Positions 1 to 5,668 are shown, numbered from the stretch's first letter. The stretch: DNA of 6,691 nucleotides from an uncultured Eggerthellaceae bacterium (GCA_946626265.1 CAMOUE010000128.1:1-6691), one strand, 5' to 3'. Numbers and translations: made by a program. The notes: generated from the sequence alone by a model not told the origin.

Positions 1-1038
1 GGCGCGGACCGAGCTTGCTGAGATGATGCGCTCGTTGTCGACGCGGATTTCCTGGAAGTCGTCCGGGCCGAGCCGGATGGCGGAAATGCGCTCGTCGATG
101 GCTCTCAGCGCATCGGCCGACGTGTCCTTCGATATGCCGCGGCCCGCCAGCCCCAGGCGTTCCATCAGGGCGTCCCAGGTCAGTATCTGCGGGTTGCTCT
201 CTCCCATATCGGGCAGCACGTTGTCGATGTAGCGTCCGAAAACGGGATTCGGCGTGAGAAGGAAGACGTCCGAGGGCGTGAGCGTTTCGCGCTCGGTGTA
301 AAACAGGTAGGCGATCCTCTGGAGCAATACCGAGGTCTTTCCCGACCCCGCGATGCCATGCACGAGCAGGACGGGCACGTCTGCATGGCGGATGACCCGG
401 TTCTGCTCTTTTTGGATCGTCGTCGTGATGGCGGTGAGCTGCGCCGTCCGGCGTTTGGACAGCGAGGACAGGAGGAGCGGGTCCTCGATGGCGACTGTCG
501 TGTCGAAGTACGCGTTCAGCTTGTCGCGCGTGATGTCGAACTGGCGGCGGAGCTGCATGTCGACCTGGATGGTCCGGCCGTTCGCCTCGTAGGAGGTCGG
601 TCCGTTGGCCTGGTTGTAGTAGACTTCCGCGACCGGGCTGCGCCAGTCGACGATGAAATGCCTGCGCATCTCGTCGGTCATGCCCGCAGCCCCGATGTAG
701 ATGTCCTTCGGCTCGTCGGCGTGCGCGAACTTCAGCCTCACCTTCGCGAAGTACGGTCGCCTGAGCAGCAGTTGCGTGCGGCGCAGCTTTTCCGTGTTGA
801 TGTCGGCGGAGAGGTTGTAGCCCTCGATGATGCGGTTCATCGCCTCGAGTTCCGCGAGTGTCTCGAGCTGGATGTCTGCAGCGAAGTCACGCGTCATCTC
901 GTCGAACATGTCCTCCTTGTCGGAGAGCGCTTCGGCGAGGTCCGCCTCGAGTTGGGAGCGCACGTCCCGCTCGATGCCTTCGAGCTTGGCGTACACGTTC
1001 GCAAGGTGGTTCTGCTCTTCGTCGAATATCGGGTCCAT
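1..1038 (-). CDS. helD: HelD-like RNA polymerase-recycling helicase, N-terminal part (cut by left edge)
   Basis: Reading leftwards from ATG at 1038 gives 346 uninterrupted codons to the window edge, so the C-terminal half is missing. Residues 1-75 are charged and probably helical, matching the coiled-coil N-terminal arm of HelD. Residues 129-141 (IVDWRSPVAEVYY) are the conserved block of the family. Residues 201-217 hold a Q-motif-like stretch, and GIAGSGKT at 228-235 is the Walker A motif with Lys234, followed by the SVLLQRIAYL helix. Members are UvrD/Rep-like superfamily 1 ATPases of Gram-positives that bind RNA polymerase and free it from stalled or non-productive complexes. This is known of the family and inferred here. 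The start is supported by GAAAGG a few bases upstream. The motor motifs III-VI lie outside the window, so a related UvrD-type helicase cannot be fully excluded. Confidence 0.9.
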   Translation of the reverse strand, partial: MDPIFDEEQNHLANVYAKLEGIERDVRSQLEADLAEALSDKEDMFDEMTRDFAADIQLETLAELEAMNRIIEGYNLSADINTEKLRRTQLLLRRPYFAKVRLKFAHADEPKDIYIGAAGMTDEMRRHFIVDWRSPVAEVYYNQANGPTSYEANGRTIQVDMQLRRQFDITRDKLNAYFDTTVAIEDPLLLSSLSKRRTAQLTAITTTIQKEQNRVIRHADVPVLLVHGIAGSGKTSVLLQRIAYLFYTERETLTPSDVFLLTPNPVFGRYIDNVLPDMGESNPQILTWDALMERLGLAGRGISKDTSADALRAIDERISAIRLGPDDFQEIRVDNERIISASSVRA

Positions 1039-1077
1039 GGTCGCCTTTCAATCATGGGTCGTAAAATCGGCCAATCA

Positions 1078-1083
1078 ATTGTA
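1078..1083 (-). promoter_or_regulatory. Possible -10 box for the helicase gene
   Basis: On the minus strand TACAAT lies about 40 bases before the helicase ATG, which would give a short leader of roughly 30 nt. No convincing -35 box is seen at the expected distance. The 127-bp gap between the divergent helicase and transporter genes must hold promoters for both. On the plus side only a weak TAAATA near 1130 is visible. Confidence 0.3.
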
Positions 1084-1154
1084 GCGGAAACGGGCGCGGT
1101 TTCACCGTAGGGCCCGACTCTATTGTGCTTAAATACGACATGGTGCAAACAGAT

Positions 1155-1160
1155 AGGAGG
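1155..1160 (+). promoter_or_regulatory. Ribosome binding site that sets the transporter start
   Basis: AGGAGG here ends five bases before GTG at 1166. An in-frame GTG at 1160 overlaps the last base of this site and cannot be the start that it serves. The site therefore favours GTG 1166. Confidence 0.8.
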
Positions 1161-1165
1161 TGCGA

Positions 1166-2356
1166 GTGGAGCAGGGGAAACTGTGGACGAGGACGTTCAT
1201 CGTCCTCATGTGCGTCAATTTCTGCTCGGCCCTCTCGTTCTACCTCACGATGGTGAAGATCACCCAGTTCGCCATCGACTCCTACGGCGTCCCGCTCGGC
1301 GTGGCGGGGCTCGCCATTACCGCTTACGTTATCTCGGCGCTGCTCACACGGCTGTTCTTCGGGGGCCGGATCGACAAATGGGGCGTGAAGCGCGCCCTCG
1401 TGATCGGCGCGTCGGTCAACGCTTTCGCCATGGCGCTCTATCTGGTTCCCATGGGGTTCGCGGTCCTCATGGCAGTCCGCGTAATGCACGGCTTCGGGTT
1501 CGCCATCATGTCGGGGTCTGCCGCCGCAGGCGCCGCCCTCGTCATTCCCAAGGAGCGCTACGGCGAGGGGATTGGGTACTTTTCCATGATGCAGGCGCTC
1601 GCCACGGGCGTCGGGCCGTTCGTGGCGATTCTCATCACGAACGCGCTCGGCGGCTACGTGCCCATGTTCGCCTGCGCCGCCGTCATCGCCGTGCTCGCGC
1701 TCTTGAGCTTGTCGTTGCTCGAGATGCCCTCGGCCTCGGGGGCGCCCGCCATCGACGAGGCGCGCGCTCCGCGCCACATGCGGTTCGGCAAGCGGGGCCT
1801 CGCTTCCTTCGTGCAGCTTTCCGTCGTTCCCCTCGCGACGGTGCTGTTGCTCTGCTACCTGGGATATTCGGGAATCCTGTCGTTCGTGACCATGTACGCC
1901 TCCGAGGTAGGCCTCGGCGATGCGGTGAGCCTGTATTTCGTCGTGTACGCGTTGGTCATTCTCCTGTCGCGCCCGCCGGTGGGCAGGCGCGTGGACCGCA
2001 AGGGCGAGAACTCGGTCATCTACTGGTGCTTCGCTTCCCTGGCGGTCGGGTTCGTGGTGCTGGCATTCGCGCGCAACGCGGTCATGTTGCTCGTTTCCGC
2101 GGCCCTTATCGGGTTCGGCATCGGTGCGACGCAGTCGATCACCCAGGCGGTCATCGCCCGCGACACGCCGGTTGCGGAGCTCGGCAAGGCGAACTCGACG
2201 TTCTTCATGAGCATGGACTTGGGCAGCGGCATCGGCCCGATCGTCATCGGCTCCATAGTGCCCCTCGTCGGCTACTCGGGCAGCTATCTCGCCCTCGCGC
2301 TCGTCGCGGTGTTCGCAGGCGCGCTATACCACCTCGTGCATGGTCGCAAGCATTAA
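1166..2356 (+). CDS. Major facilitator superfamily (MFS) transporter, 12 TM
   Basis: The product is 396 aa from GTG 1166, a normal length for a 12-helix MFS permease of the inner membrane. Hydrophobic helices alternate with short loops throughout. The MFS motif A lies between helices 2 and 3 as GGRIDKWGVKR (66-76), and a second copy, GRRVDRKG (273-280), lies between helices 8 and 9. A motif C-like ATGVGP (146-151) is in helix 5. A charged central loop (about 188-211) separates the two six-helix halves. Such proteins are usually proton-coupled exporters or solute symporters. The substrate cannot be read from the sequence. The gene is divergent from the helicase and convergent with metY, so it appears to be a single-gene unit. 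Its TAA is interlocked with the metY stop. Confidence 0.93.
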   Translation: MEQGKLWTRTFIVLMCVNFCSALSFYLTMVKITQFAIDSYGVPLGVAGLAITAYVISALLTRLFFGGRIDKWGVKRALVIGASVNAFAMALYLVPMGFAVLMAVRVMHGFGFAIMSGSAAAGAALVIPKERYGEGIGYFSMMQALATGVGPFVAILITNALGGYVPMFACAAVIAVLALLSLSLLEMPSASGAPAIDEARAPRHMRFGKRGLASFVQLSVVPLATVLLLCYLGYSGILSFVTMYASEVGLGDAVSLYFVVYALVILLSRPPVGRRVDRKGENSVIYWCFASLAVGFVVLAFARNAVMLLVSAALIGFGIGATQSITQAVIARDTPVAELGKANSTFFMSMDLGSGIGPIVIGSIVPLVGYSGSYLALALVAVFAGALYHLVHGRKH

Positions 2357-3627
2357 GCGCGATCGAGCGCCTGGTCTATGTCGGCGATGAGGTCGGCGAC
2401 GTCTTCGAGCCCGACGGACAGGCGCACCATGTCGCCCGGCACGCCGGCGGCGGCGAGCTCCTCGTCGCTCATTTGGCGATGCGTTGACGATGCGGGATGC
2501 AAACAACAGGTCGCCGCATCCGCGACGTGGGTGGCGATATGCGCGACCTTCAGGCTCTTCATGAATTGCTCTGCGGCGGCGCGGCCCCCCTTGCAGCCGA
2601 AGCTGATGACGCCGCACGATCCCTGCGCAAGGTACTTCTGCGCGAGCTCGTGGTACTTGTCGCCGGGAAGGCCGGGGTAGTTTACCCAGCTGACATGCGG
2701 ATGCGAGGCGAGATGCTCCGCTATCGTTTGCGCGCTCGAGCAATGGCGCTCCATGCGCACGTGCAGGCTTTCGAGGCCGAGGTTGAGCAAGTATGCGTTC
2801 TGAGGTGACGCCATGGAGCCGAAGTCGCGCATGAGCTGGGCGGTCGCCTTCGTGATGAACGCCCCTCCGTTGCCGAAGCGCTCTGCGTAGGTGATGCCGT
2901 GATAGCTTTCGTCGGGCGTGCAGAGCCCCGGGAACTTGTCGGCGTGCGCCATCCAGTCGAACGATCCGGAATCGACGATGCAGCCGCCGAGGGCCGCCGA
3001 ATGGCCGTCCATGTACTTCGTGGTCGAGTGCGTCACGATATCGGCGCCCCACTCGAACGGGCGGCACATGATGGGGGTGGGGAACGTGTTGTCGACGATG
3101 AGCGGCACGCCGTGCGCGTGGGCGGCCCGGGCGAACTTCTCGATGTCGAGCACCGTGAGCGCGGGGTTGGCGATCGTCTCGCCGAACACGGCCTTCGTGT
3201 TCGGTTTGAATGCCGCATCGAGCTCGGCTTCGGTGCAATCGGGGCTCACGAACGTGAAGTCTATTCCCATCTTGGCCATGGTGACCGAGAACAGGTTGTA
3301 CGTGCCTCCGTAGATCGAGTTCGACGCGACCACGTGATCGCCGGCTGTCGCGATGTTGAAGACGGCGAAGAAGTTCGCCGCTTGCCCGCTCGACGTGAGC
3401 ATGGCGGCGCTCCCGCCCTCGAGTTCGGCGATCTTGGCGGCGACGAGGTCGCATGTCGGGTTCTGCAGGCGCGTGTAGAAATAGCCCTCCGCCTCGAGGT
3501 CGAACAACTTGCCCATGTCTTCCGACGTCTCGTAGCGGAACGTGGTGGATTGGATGATCGGTATCTGGCGAGATTCTCCGTTGCCGGGCGCCCAACCGCC
3601 GCGAATGCACGTAGTGCCAAGGCCCAT
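2353..3627 (-). CDS. metY: O-acetylhomoserine sulfhydrylase (PLP-dependent, Cys/Met metabolism family)
   Basis: The product is 424 aa, the usual length for the family. This cytoplasmic enzyme joins O-acetylhomoserine with sulfide (or methanethiol) to make homocysteine (or methionine). Visible residues include YTRLQNPT (51-58), which holds the Tyr and Arg reaching the PLP of the neighbouring subunit, and the phosphate-binding SSGQAA (79-84). Others are Asp179 in IVDNTF, Lys204 in STTKYMDGHS (the PLP Schiff-base lysine), LHPASSTH (376-383), and Arg402 in VRLSVGLE (substrate carboxylate). Gly108 in IYGGTYNLF sits where methionine gamma-lyases carry a Cys, which favours a sulfhydrylase over a lyase. 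The tail HVADAATCCLHPASSTH is typical of O-acetylhomoserine enzymes. ATG 3627 is chosen because it has a good ribosome binding site and begins at the family's normal N-terminus. The frame is open to 3756, but the extra 43 residues look non-homologous. Cystathionine gamma-synthase is the main alternative. Confidence 0.92.
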   Translation of the reverse strand: MGLGTTCIRGGWAPGNGESRQIPIIQSTTFRYETSEDMGKLFDLEAEGYFYTRLQNPTCDLVAAKIAELEGGSAAMLTSSGQAANFFAVFNIATAGDHVVASNSIYGGTYNLFSVTMAKMGIDFTFVSPDCTEAELDAAFKPNTKAVFGETIANPALTVLDIEKFARAAHAHGVPLIVDNTFPTPIMCRPFEWGADIVTHSTTKYMDGHSAALGGCIVDSGSFDWMAHADKFPGLCTPDESYHGITYAERFGNGGAFITKATAQLMRDFGSMASPQNAYLLNLGLESLHVRMERHCSSAQTIAEHLASHPHVSWVNYPGLPGDKYHELAQKYLAQGSCGVISFGCKGGRAAAEQFMKSLKVAHIATHVADAATCCLHPASSTHRQMSDEELAAAGVPGDMVRLSVGLEDVADLIADIDQALDRA

Positions 3628-3633
3628 TGTCGT

Positions 3634-3641
3634 TCCTTTCC
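3634..3641 (-). promoter_or_regulatory. Ribosome binding site of metY
   Basis: On the minus strand GGAAAGGA lies six bases before ATG 3627. It supports this start over the in-frame ATG at 3756, which would add 43 residues lacking any family resemblance. Confidence 0.75.
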
Positions 3642-3659
3642 TCGAAAAGCGTTTGAACA

Positions 3660-3687
3660 ATGATACCGCTTCGCATGCTCGCGCAAA
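3660..3687 (-). promoter_or_regulatory. Possible promoter of metY
   Basis: On the minus strand TTTGCG (3682-3687) and TATCAT (3660-3665) are separated by 16 bases and would start transcription about 30 bases before the metY ATG. The match to consensus is moderate. If it is used, metY can be transcribed independently of the upstream regulator gene. Confidence 0.35.
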
Positions 3688-3715
3688 CTCCGCAGCAGCG
3701 TCAAAACGCGGCGAT

Positions 3716-3745
3716 TCCTTGCTCGAGCATCGCGTCGCGCAAGGA
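3716..3745 (-). repeat. Inverted repeat downstream of the regulator gene
   Basis: TCCTTGC (3716-3722) and GCAAGGA (3739-3745) are perfect complements around a 16-base GC-rich loop. The repeat starts about 30 bases after the regulator stop codon. There is no T-tract on the exit side, so it is not a standard intrinsic terminator. It could be a weak attenuator or processing hairpin between regulator and metY. Confidence 0.35.
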
Positions 3746-3775
3746 GGGGTATTCATCGCGCTATGGGGATTTCCG

Positions 3776-4510
3776 TCATTTCAGCAGGAACGATAGGCCC
3801 AAATACGTTCGCTCCGTCTCATCGTTGAGGTCGACGCCCGTGATCTCCTGAATGCGCTTGACGCGATACTGGAGCGAGTTGCGGTGCAGGTAGAGCATCG
3901 AGGCGCAGCGCTGCGCGTTGCGGTCGTTCAGCAAATACACCTTGAGCGTGTTGTACAGATCCGACTGGTTGGCGGCGTCGTAGGCCTTCAGCTTCTCCAA
4001 GGCGGGGTGGAGCAAAAAGCCGATGGATTTGTCCCTCTTGATCCGCGAGACAACGAAGGCGAGCGCGCAATCCTTCGCGTCGTGAATCCCGGGGCCACGC
4101 GTTTTCGTGCAGAAGGCGAGAAGCTCCGCTTGCGTGGCGATCTCCATTGCCGAGTTGAAGGGCAGCGAAACCGCTATCGAGTACTGCTGTGGCTTTCGCA
4201 GGCTGTCCGCAACGTTTTTGGTGAACTGCGCAAGCTCTTCGCTTGCCACGAGCGCATAAGCGCTTCCGGCGACATGGGCGACGACGGCGCCTTCGCCGGC
4301 GACAAGGCAATCCTCGAGGGGGGTTCCGTCGGTGCGCGATATGGATACAAGCGCGTAGGGCGTTTTGACGTGCTCTTCGAGCTCGCGGACGTTGGCGACA
4401 TCAACGTTCGTGCGTTCGATGCAGGCTGCGAGCGTCGCCTCGATGCCGGAATCGGCAACCGAACGGGAGCGTGCAAAGCTCCCGATGTCTTTGGCTTCTT
4501 GCTGGTCCAA
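3776..4510 (-). CDS. PucR/CdaR-type helix-turn-helix transcriptional regulator (short form)
   Basis: The product is 244 aa. The C-terminus (about 183-243) is the PucR-type HTH: LYNTLKVYLLNDRN, then AQRCASMLYLHRNSLQYRVKR, then ITGVDLNDETERTYLGLSFLL. The LHRNSLQYRVKRI core is diagnostic of this family. Residues 50-170 may form the GGDEF-like middle domain often found ahead of this HTH, but similarity there is weak by eye. Classical members are 400-600 aa, so this one lacks the N-terminal ligand-sensing domain. The start is TTG 4510. A TAA codon immediately precedes it in frame, so no longer form is possible without a frameshift. A G-rich stretch (GGGGGTG) eight bases upstream is a poor ribosome binding site. 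The gene lies 148 bp upstream of metY on the same strand and is divergent from the B12-riboswitch operon, so either could be its target. No ligand can be inferred. Confidence 0.85.
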   Translation of the reverse strand: MDQQEAKDIGSFARSRSVADSGIEATLAACIERTNVDVANVRELEEHVKTPYALVSISRTDGTPLEDCLVAGEGAVVAHVAGSAYALVASEELAQFTKNVADSLRKPQQYSIAVSLPFNSAMEIATQAELLAFCTKTRGPGIHDAKDCALAFVVSRIKRDKSIGFLLHPALEKLKAYDAANQSDLYNTLKVYLLNDRNAQRCASMLYLHRNSLQYRVKRIQEITGVDLNDETERTYLGLSFLLK

Positions 4511-4535
4511 TTAAAAGCACCCCCACGTACTGATT

Positions 4536-4554
4536 GGTAATTGTGACCATTACC
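4536..4554. repeat. Inverted repeat at the regulator promoter (possible operator)
   Basis: GGTAAT and ATTACC flank a 7-base spacer, 26-44 bases upstream of the regulator's TTG start. The position fits an operator for autoregulation or a leader hairpin. No known consensus is assigned. Confidence 0.4.
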
Positions 4555-4555
4555 G

Positions 4556-4600
4556 CAAACAATTGTCATACATTAATATAAAAATATTTTATAGAACGAC
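4556..4600. other. AT-rich tract in the divergent intergenic region
   Basis: This stretch is almost entirely A and T in an otherwise GC-rich window. It contains the palindrome ACAATTGT (4559-4566) and the inverted repeat ATAAAA-N3-TTTTAT (4578-4592). It probably holds the promoter of the regulator gene or an UP-element-like region, but no confident -35/-10 pair can be fixed among the many TATA-like hexamers. Confidence 0.5.
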
Positions 4601-4643
4601 TTCAACGGCGTCTAGCGACAATCAAGGCACGTTTGGTCATATA

Positions 4644-4670
4644 GAACAAACTTGTTCAATGTGAACAAAC
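4644..4670. repeat. Operator-like cluster of GAACAA half-sites
   Basis: GAACAA (4644-4649) and TTGTTC (4652-4657) form a perfect 6-bp inverted repeat with a 2-bp spacer. GAACAAAC then recurs at 4663-4670, a direct repeat of 4644-4651 offset by 19 bases. The cluster lies about 60 bases upstream of the TATAAT box of the rightward operon and could bind a dimeric regulator. The regulator's identity is unknown. Confidence 0.45.
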
Positions 4671-4700
4671 TAACGCAGATGCATGCAGACTGTTTGGAAA

Positions 4701-4735
4701 TTGACGAAGGCGTTCGCGGGGTCGAGGTCTATAAT
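4701..4735 (+). promoter_or_regulatory. Probable promoter of the riboswitch-lipoprotein-cbiK operon
   Basis: A perfect TATAAT (4730-4735) sits 32 bases before the riboswitch. TTGACG (4701-4706) resembles a -35 box, but the 23-base spacing is too long for normal sigma-70 use, and the correctly spaced hexamer (AAGGCG) is poor. Transcription would start near 4742, so the riboswitch lies in the 5' leader. A -10 box with a weak -35 would suit an activator-dependent promoter. Confidence 0.45.
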
Positions 4736-4741
4736 CGACGA

Positions 4742-4755
4742 GTTACAACTGTAAC
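4742..4755. repeat. Inverted repeat at the predicted transcription start
   Basis: GTTACA and TGTAAC flank a 2-base centre, giving GTTACAACTGTAAC just downstream of TATAAT. It could be a repressor operator over the start site, or a small 5'-end hairpin ahead of the riboswitch. Confidence 0.4.
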
Positions 4756-4767
4756 GCCTTGAGAACA

Positions 4768-4876
4768 GGTAGAAGTGCGTCGTGCCAACGACGTGTTGGG
4801 GGAATCGGGTGCAAATCCCGAACAAGGGCCATTACTGTGAAGGGCGCGTAGCCCAAGTCAGGATACCCAACCTACC
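4768..4876 (+). promoter_or_regulatory. Cobalamin riboswitch aptamer
   Basis: The P1 stem is GGTAG (4768-4772) with CTACC (4872-4876). A perfect hairpin of CGTCGT and ACGACG (4778-4793) with a GCCA loop follows. The conserved core comes next: GGGAA-like junction (4799-4804), GGGTGCAAATCCC (4807-4819), CCATTACTGTGA (4829-4840), hairpin GGGC-GCGTA-GCCC (4842-4854), and the B12 box AAGTCAGGATACC (4855-4867). In known examples, binding of a cobalamin turns off the downstream genes, usually B12 uptake, cobalt transport or B12 synthesis. The CCATTACTG segment differs slightly from the commoner CCACTG form. The downstream lipoprotein and cbiK genes fit a B12-controlled regulon. The switching mechanism (termination or ribosome access) is not obvious, because the start codon lies 168 nt further on. 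Confidence 0.92.
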
Positions 4877-4888
4877 ATGTGAGCTTGT

Positions 4889-4911
4889 CGTCGCTGTGAA
4901 CCCTGGCGACG
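4889..4911 (+). repeat. Hairpin directly after the riboswitch
   Basis: CGTCGC (4889-4894) pairs perfectly with GCGACG (4906-4911) around an 11-nt loop. Cobalamin riboswitches often have a hairpin just 3' of P1 whose loop kisses the aptamer, so this is the natural candidate for that element. Its loop pairing partner has not been established. Confidence 0.4.
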
Positions 4912-4916
4912 CGCTC

Positions 4917-4941
4917 CGGCAGCATCTTCGCGATGCTGCTG
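4917..4941 (+). repeat. Strong leader hairpin between riboswitch and first gene
   Basis: CGGCAGCATC (4917-4926) pairs with GATGCTGCTG (4932-4941) around a 5-nt TTCGC loop, with one G-U pair. It is stable enough to act as an expression platform, but no T-tract follows, so it is not a standard intrinsic terminator. It is 100 nt from the start codon and does not cover the ribosome binding site. It might act with Rho or as a processing site. Confidence 0.5.
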
Positions 4942-5043
4942 TCAGCGTGTCCGCTGTCGTTCCCGTCAACAAGCTCCACGTACGATTGGCTCGCGACCGA
5001 CATGTCGTCGATTTCGAGCCGAAGCGAGAGATTGGGGACGACT

Positions 5044-5625
5044 TTGAAACGGGTTTCGCACGCGATCGCATTCATGCTCGCAATTACGGCGGCGCTCTTG
5101 CTCGCCGGCTGCTCTTCCGGCTCGGGCTCGTCTGCTCAGGCAAGCGCCCAGGCGAGTTCGTCGGCTGCATCGCAGGCATCCGAGTCCGCGGCGTCTGCGA
5201 GCTCGGTTTCCGCCTCGAGCGCAAGCTCGTCTTCTGCGGCTCCCGCATCTGCTCCGTCGCTTGCGAACGGCGAGTACGAGGCGACGTTCTCCACGGACAG
5301 CAGCATGTTCCATGTCAATGAAGCCGACGAGGGCATAGGCGTGCTCACGGTTTCAGACGAGGGCATGTCCATCCACGTGCGGCTCGCATCGAAGAAGATT
5401 GTGAACCTCTATGCGGGCACGGCCGACGAGGCCCAATCGGATGGCGCCCATGTCATAGAGCCGACAACAGATACGGTTACCTATAGTGATGGGACGGAAG
5501 AGGAGGTGTATGGATTCGATATACCCGTGCCCGGCATCGGCGAGGAGTTCGACGTAGCCATCCTCGGCGAGAAGGGCAAATGGTACGATCACAAGGTTTC
5601 CGTTACCGATCCAGTGTCCAAGTAG
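5044..5625 (+). CDS. Ser/Ala-tethered lipoprotein, first gene of the B12-riboswitch operon
   Basis: The product is 193 aa from TTG 5044. The N-terminus is a textbook lipoprotein signal: KR at 2-3, a hydrophobic core to residue 20, and a lipobox ending LLAGC with Cys23 as the lipidated residue. Residues 24-72 are nearly all Ser and Ala, a flexible tether. Residues 75-190 form a compact, probably beta-rich domain beginning NGEYEATFSTDSSMF and containing VLTVSDEGMSIHVRL, IVNLYAGTADEA, YGFDIPVPG and the closing KWYDHKVSV. The layout loosely recalls NEAT-type heme-binding domains (GxY start, SM motif, YDH near the end), but this is only an impression. It is likely exported, anchored outside the membrane, and used to bind a ligand under B12 control. 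The frame is open from 4933, but TTG 5044 puts the signal peptide at the N-terminus and has GGGGA seven bases upstream. cbiK follows after 43 bp with no terminator, so the two are probably co-transcribed. Confidence 0.85.
   Translation: MKRVSHAIAFMLAITAALLLAGCSSGSGSSAQASAQASSSAASQASESAASASSVSASSASSSSAAPASAPSLANGEYEATFSTDSSMFHVNEADEGIGVLTVSDEGMSIHVRLASKKIVNLYAGTADEAQSDGAHVIEPTTDTVTYSDGTEEEVYGFDIPVPGIGEEFDVAILGEKGKWYDHKVSVTDPVSK
5113..5259 (+). repeat. Ser/Ala low-complexity tether coding region (first lipoprotein)
   Basis: Residues 24-72 of the lipoprotein consist almost only of Ser and Ala with a few Gln, Glu, Gly, Val and Pro. The codons are mixed, so this is selected low complexity rather than a recent DNA expansion. 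A similar segment occurs in the next gene. Confidence 0.85.
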
Positions 5626-5655
5626 GAAATAGGGCGACAAGATTGAATTGATTAA

Positions 5656-5663
5656 GGGAAGGA
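5656..5663 (+). promoter_or_regulatory. Ribosome binding site of cbiK
   Basis: GGGAAGGA lies five bases before ATG 5669. The nearer ATG at 5664 meets a stop after two codons and is excluded. Confidence 0.75.
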
Positions 5664-5668
5664 ATGAG

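Larger units (their letters stand above)
4872..5043 (-). pseudogene. Possible remnant of a minus-strand gene in the leader region
   Basis: The minus strand is open from ATG 5075 to TAG 4872 (67 codons). By hand count, G+C at codon positions 1, 2 and 3 is about 60, 39 and 79 percent, the pattern of a real gene in a GC-rich genome read in this direction. The plus-strand frame of the lipoprotein has the wrong order here (about 39, 60, 79). The product includes LSLRLEIDDM and SIAKMLPERVARVHSDDKLTW-like text that I do not recognise. The first ten or so codons overlap the lipoprotein signal peptide and are probably not real. It may be the 3' tail of a gene lost when the operon was assembled, or a chance antisense frame. 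It has no evident ribosome binding site. Confidence 0.3.

Noticed and set aside
358..1110. Plus-strand open frame of 250 codons opposite the helicase.
   Set aside because: The minus strand encodes the HelD motifs, including Walker A and the DWRSP block. The plus frame has no recognisable feature.
1123..2487. Long plus-strand open frame of 454 codons overlapping the transporter.
   Set aside because: It is a shadow in a second frame of the MFS gene. The product is Arg/Gly/His-rich without domains, and it runs past the transporter stop into antisense metY.
3653..3660. TTGAACAA near the metY promoter, which also occurs in the 4644-4670 half-site cluster.
   Set aside because: A single shared 8-mer between two intergenic regions of this size is expected by chance, so a common operator is not supported.
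2324..3676. Minus-strand open frame of 450 codons overlapping metY.
   Set aside because: It is a shifted shadow of metY, very Arg-rich, while the metY frame carries all catalytic motifs of the PLP family.
3628..3756. N-terminal extension of metY from ATG 3756.
   Set aside because: The extra 43 residues do not resemble the family, and the internal ATG at 3627 has a good ribosome binding site and gives a normal-length enzyme.
3628..3775. Possible SAM or other methionine riboswitch ahead of metY.
   Set aside because: No conserved SAM aptamer core is visible in the 148-bp region, only one simple inverted repeat.
4933..5043. Lipoprotein start at ATG 4933.
   Set aside because: It would put 37 Ser-rich residues before the signal peptide and lies in the arm of a strong leader hairpin. 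The base periodicity does not fit coding in this frame, and TTG 5044 gives a proper signal peptide.
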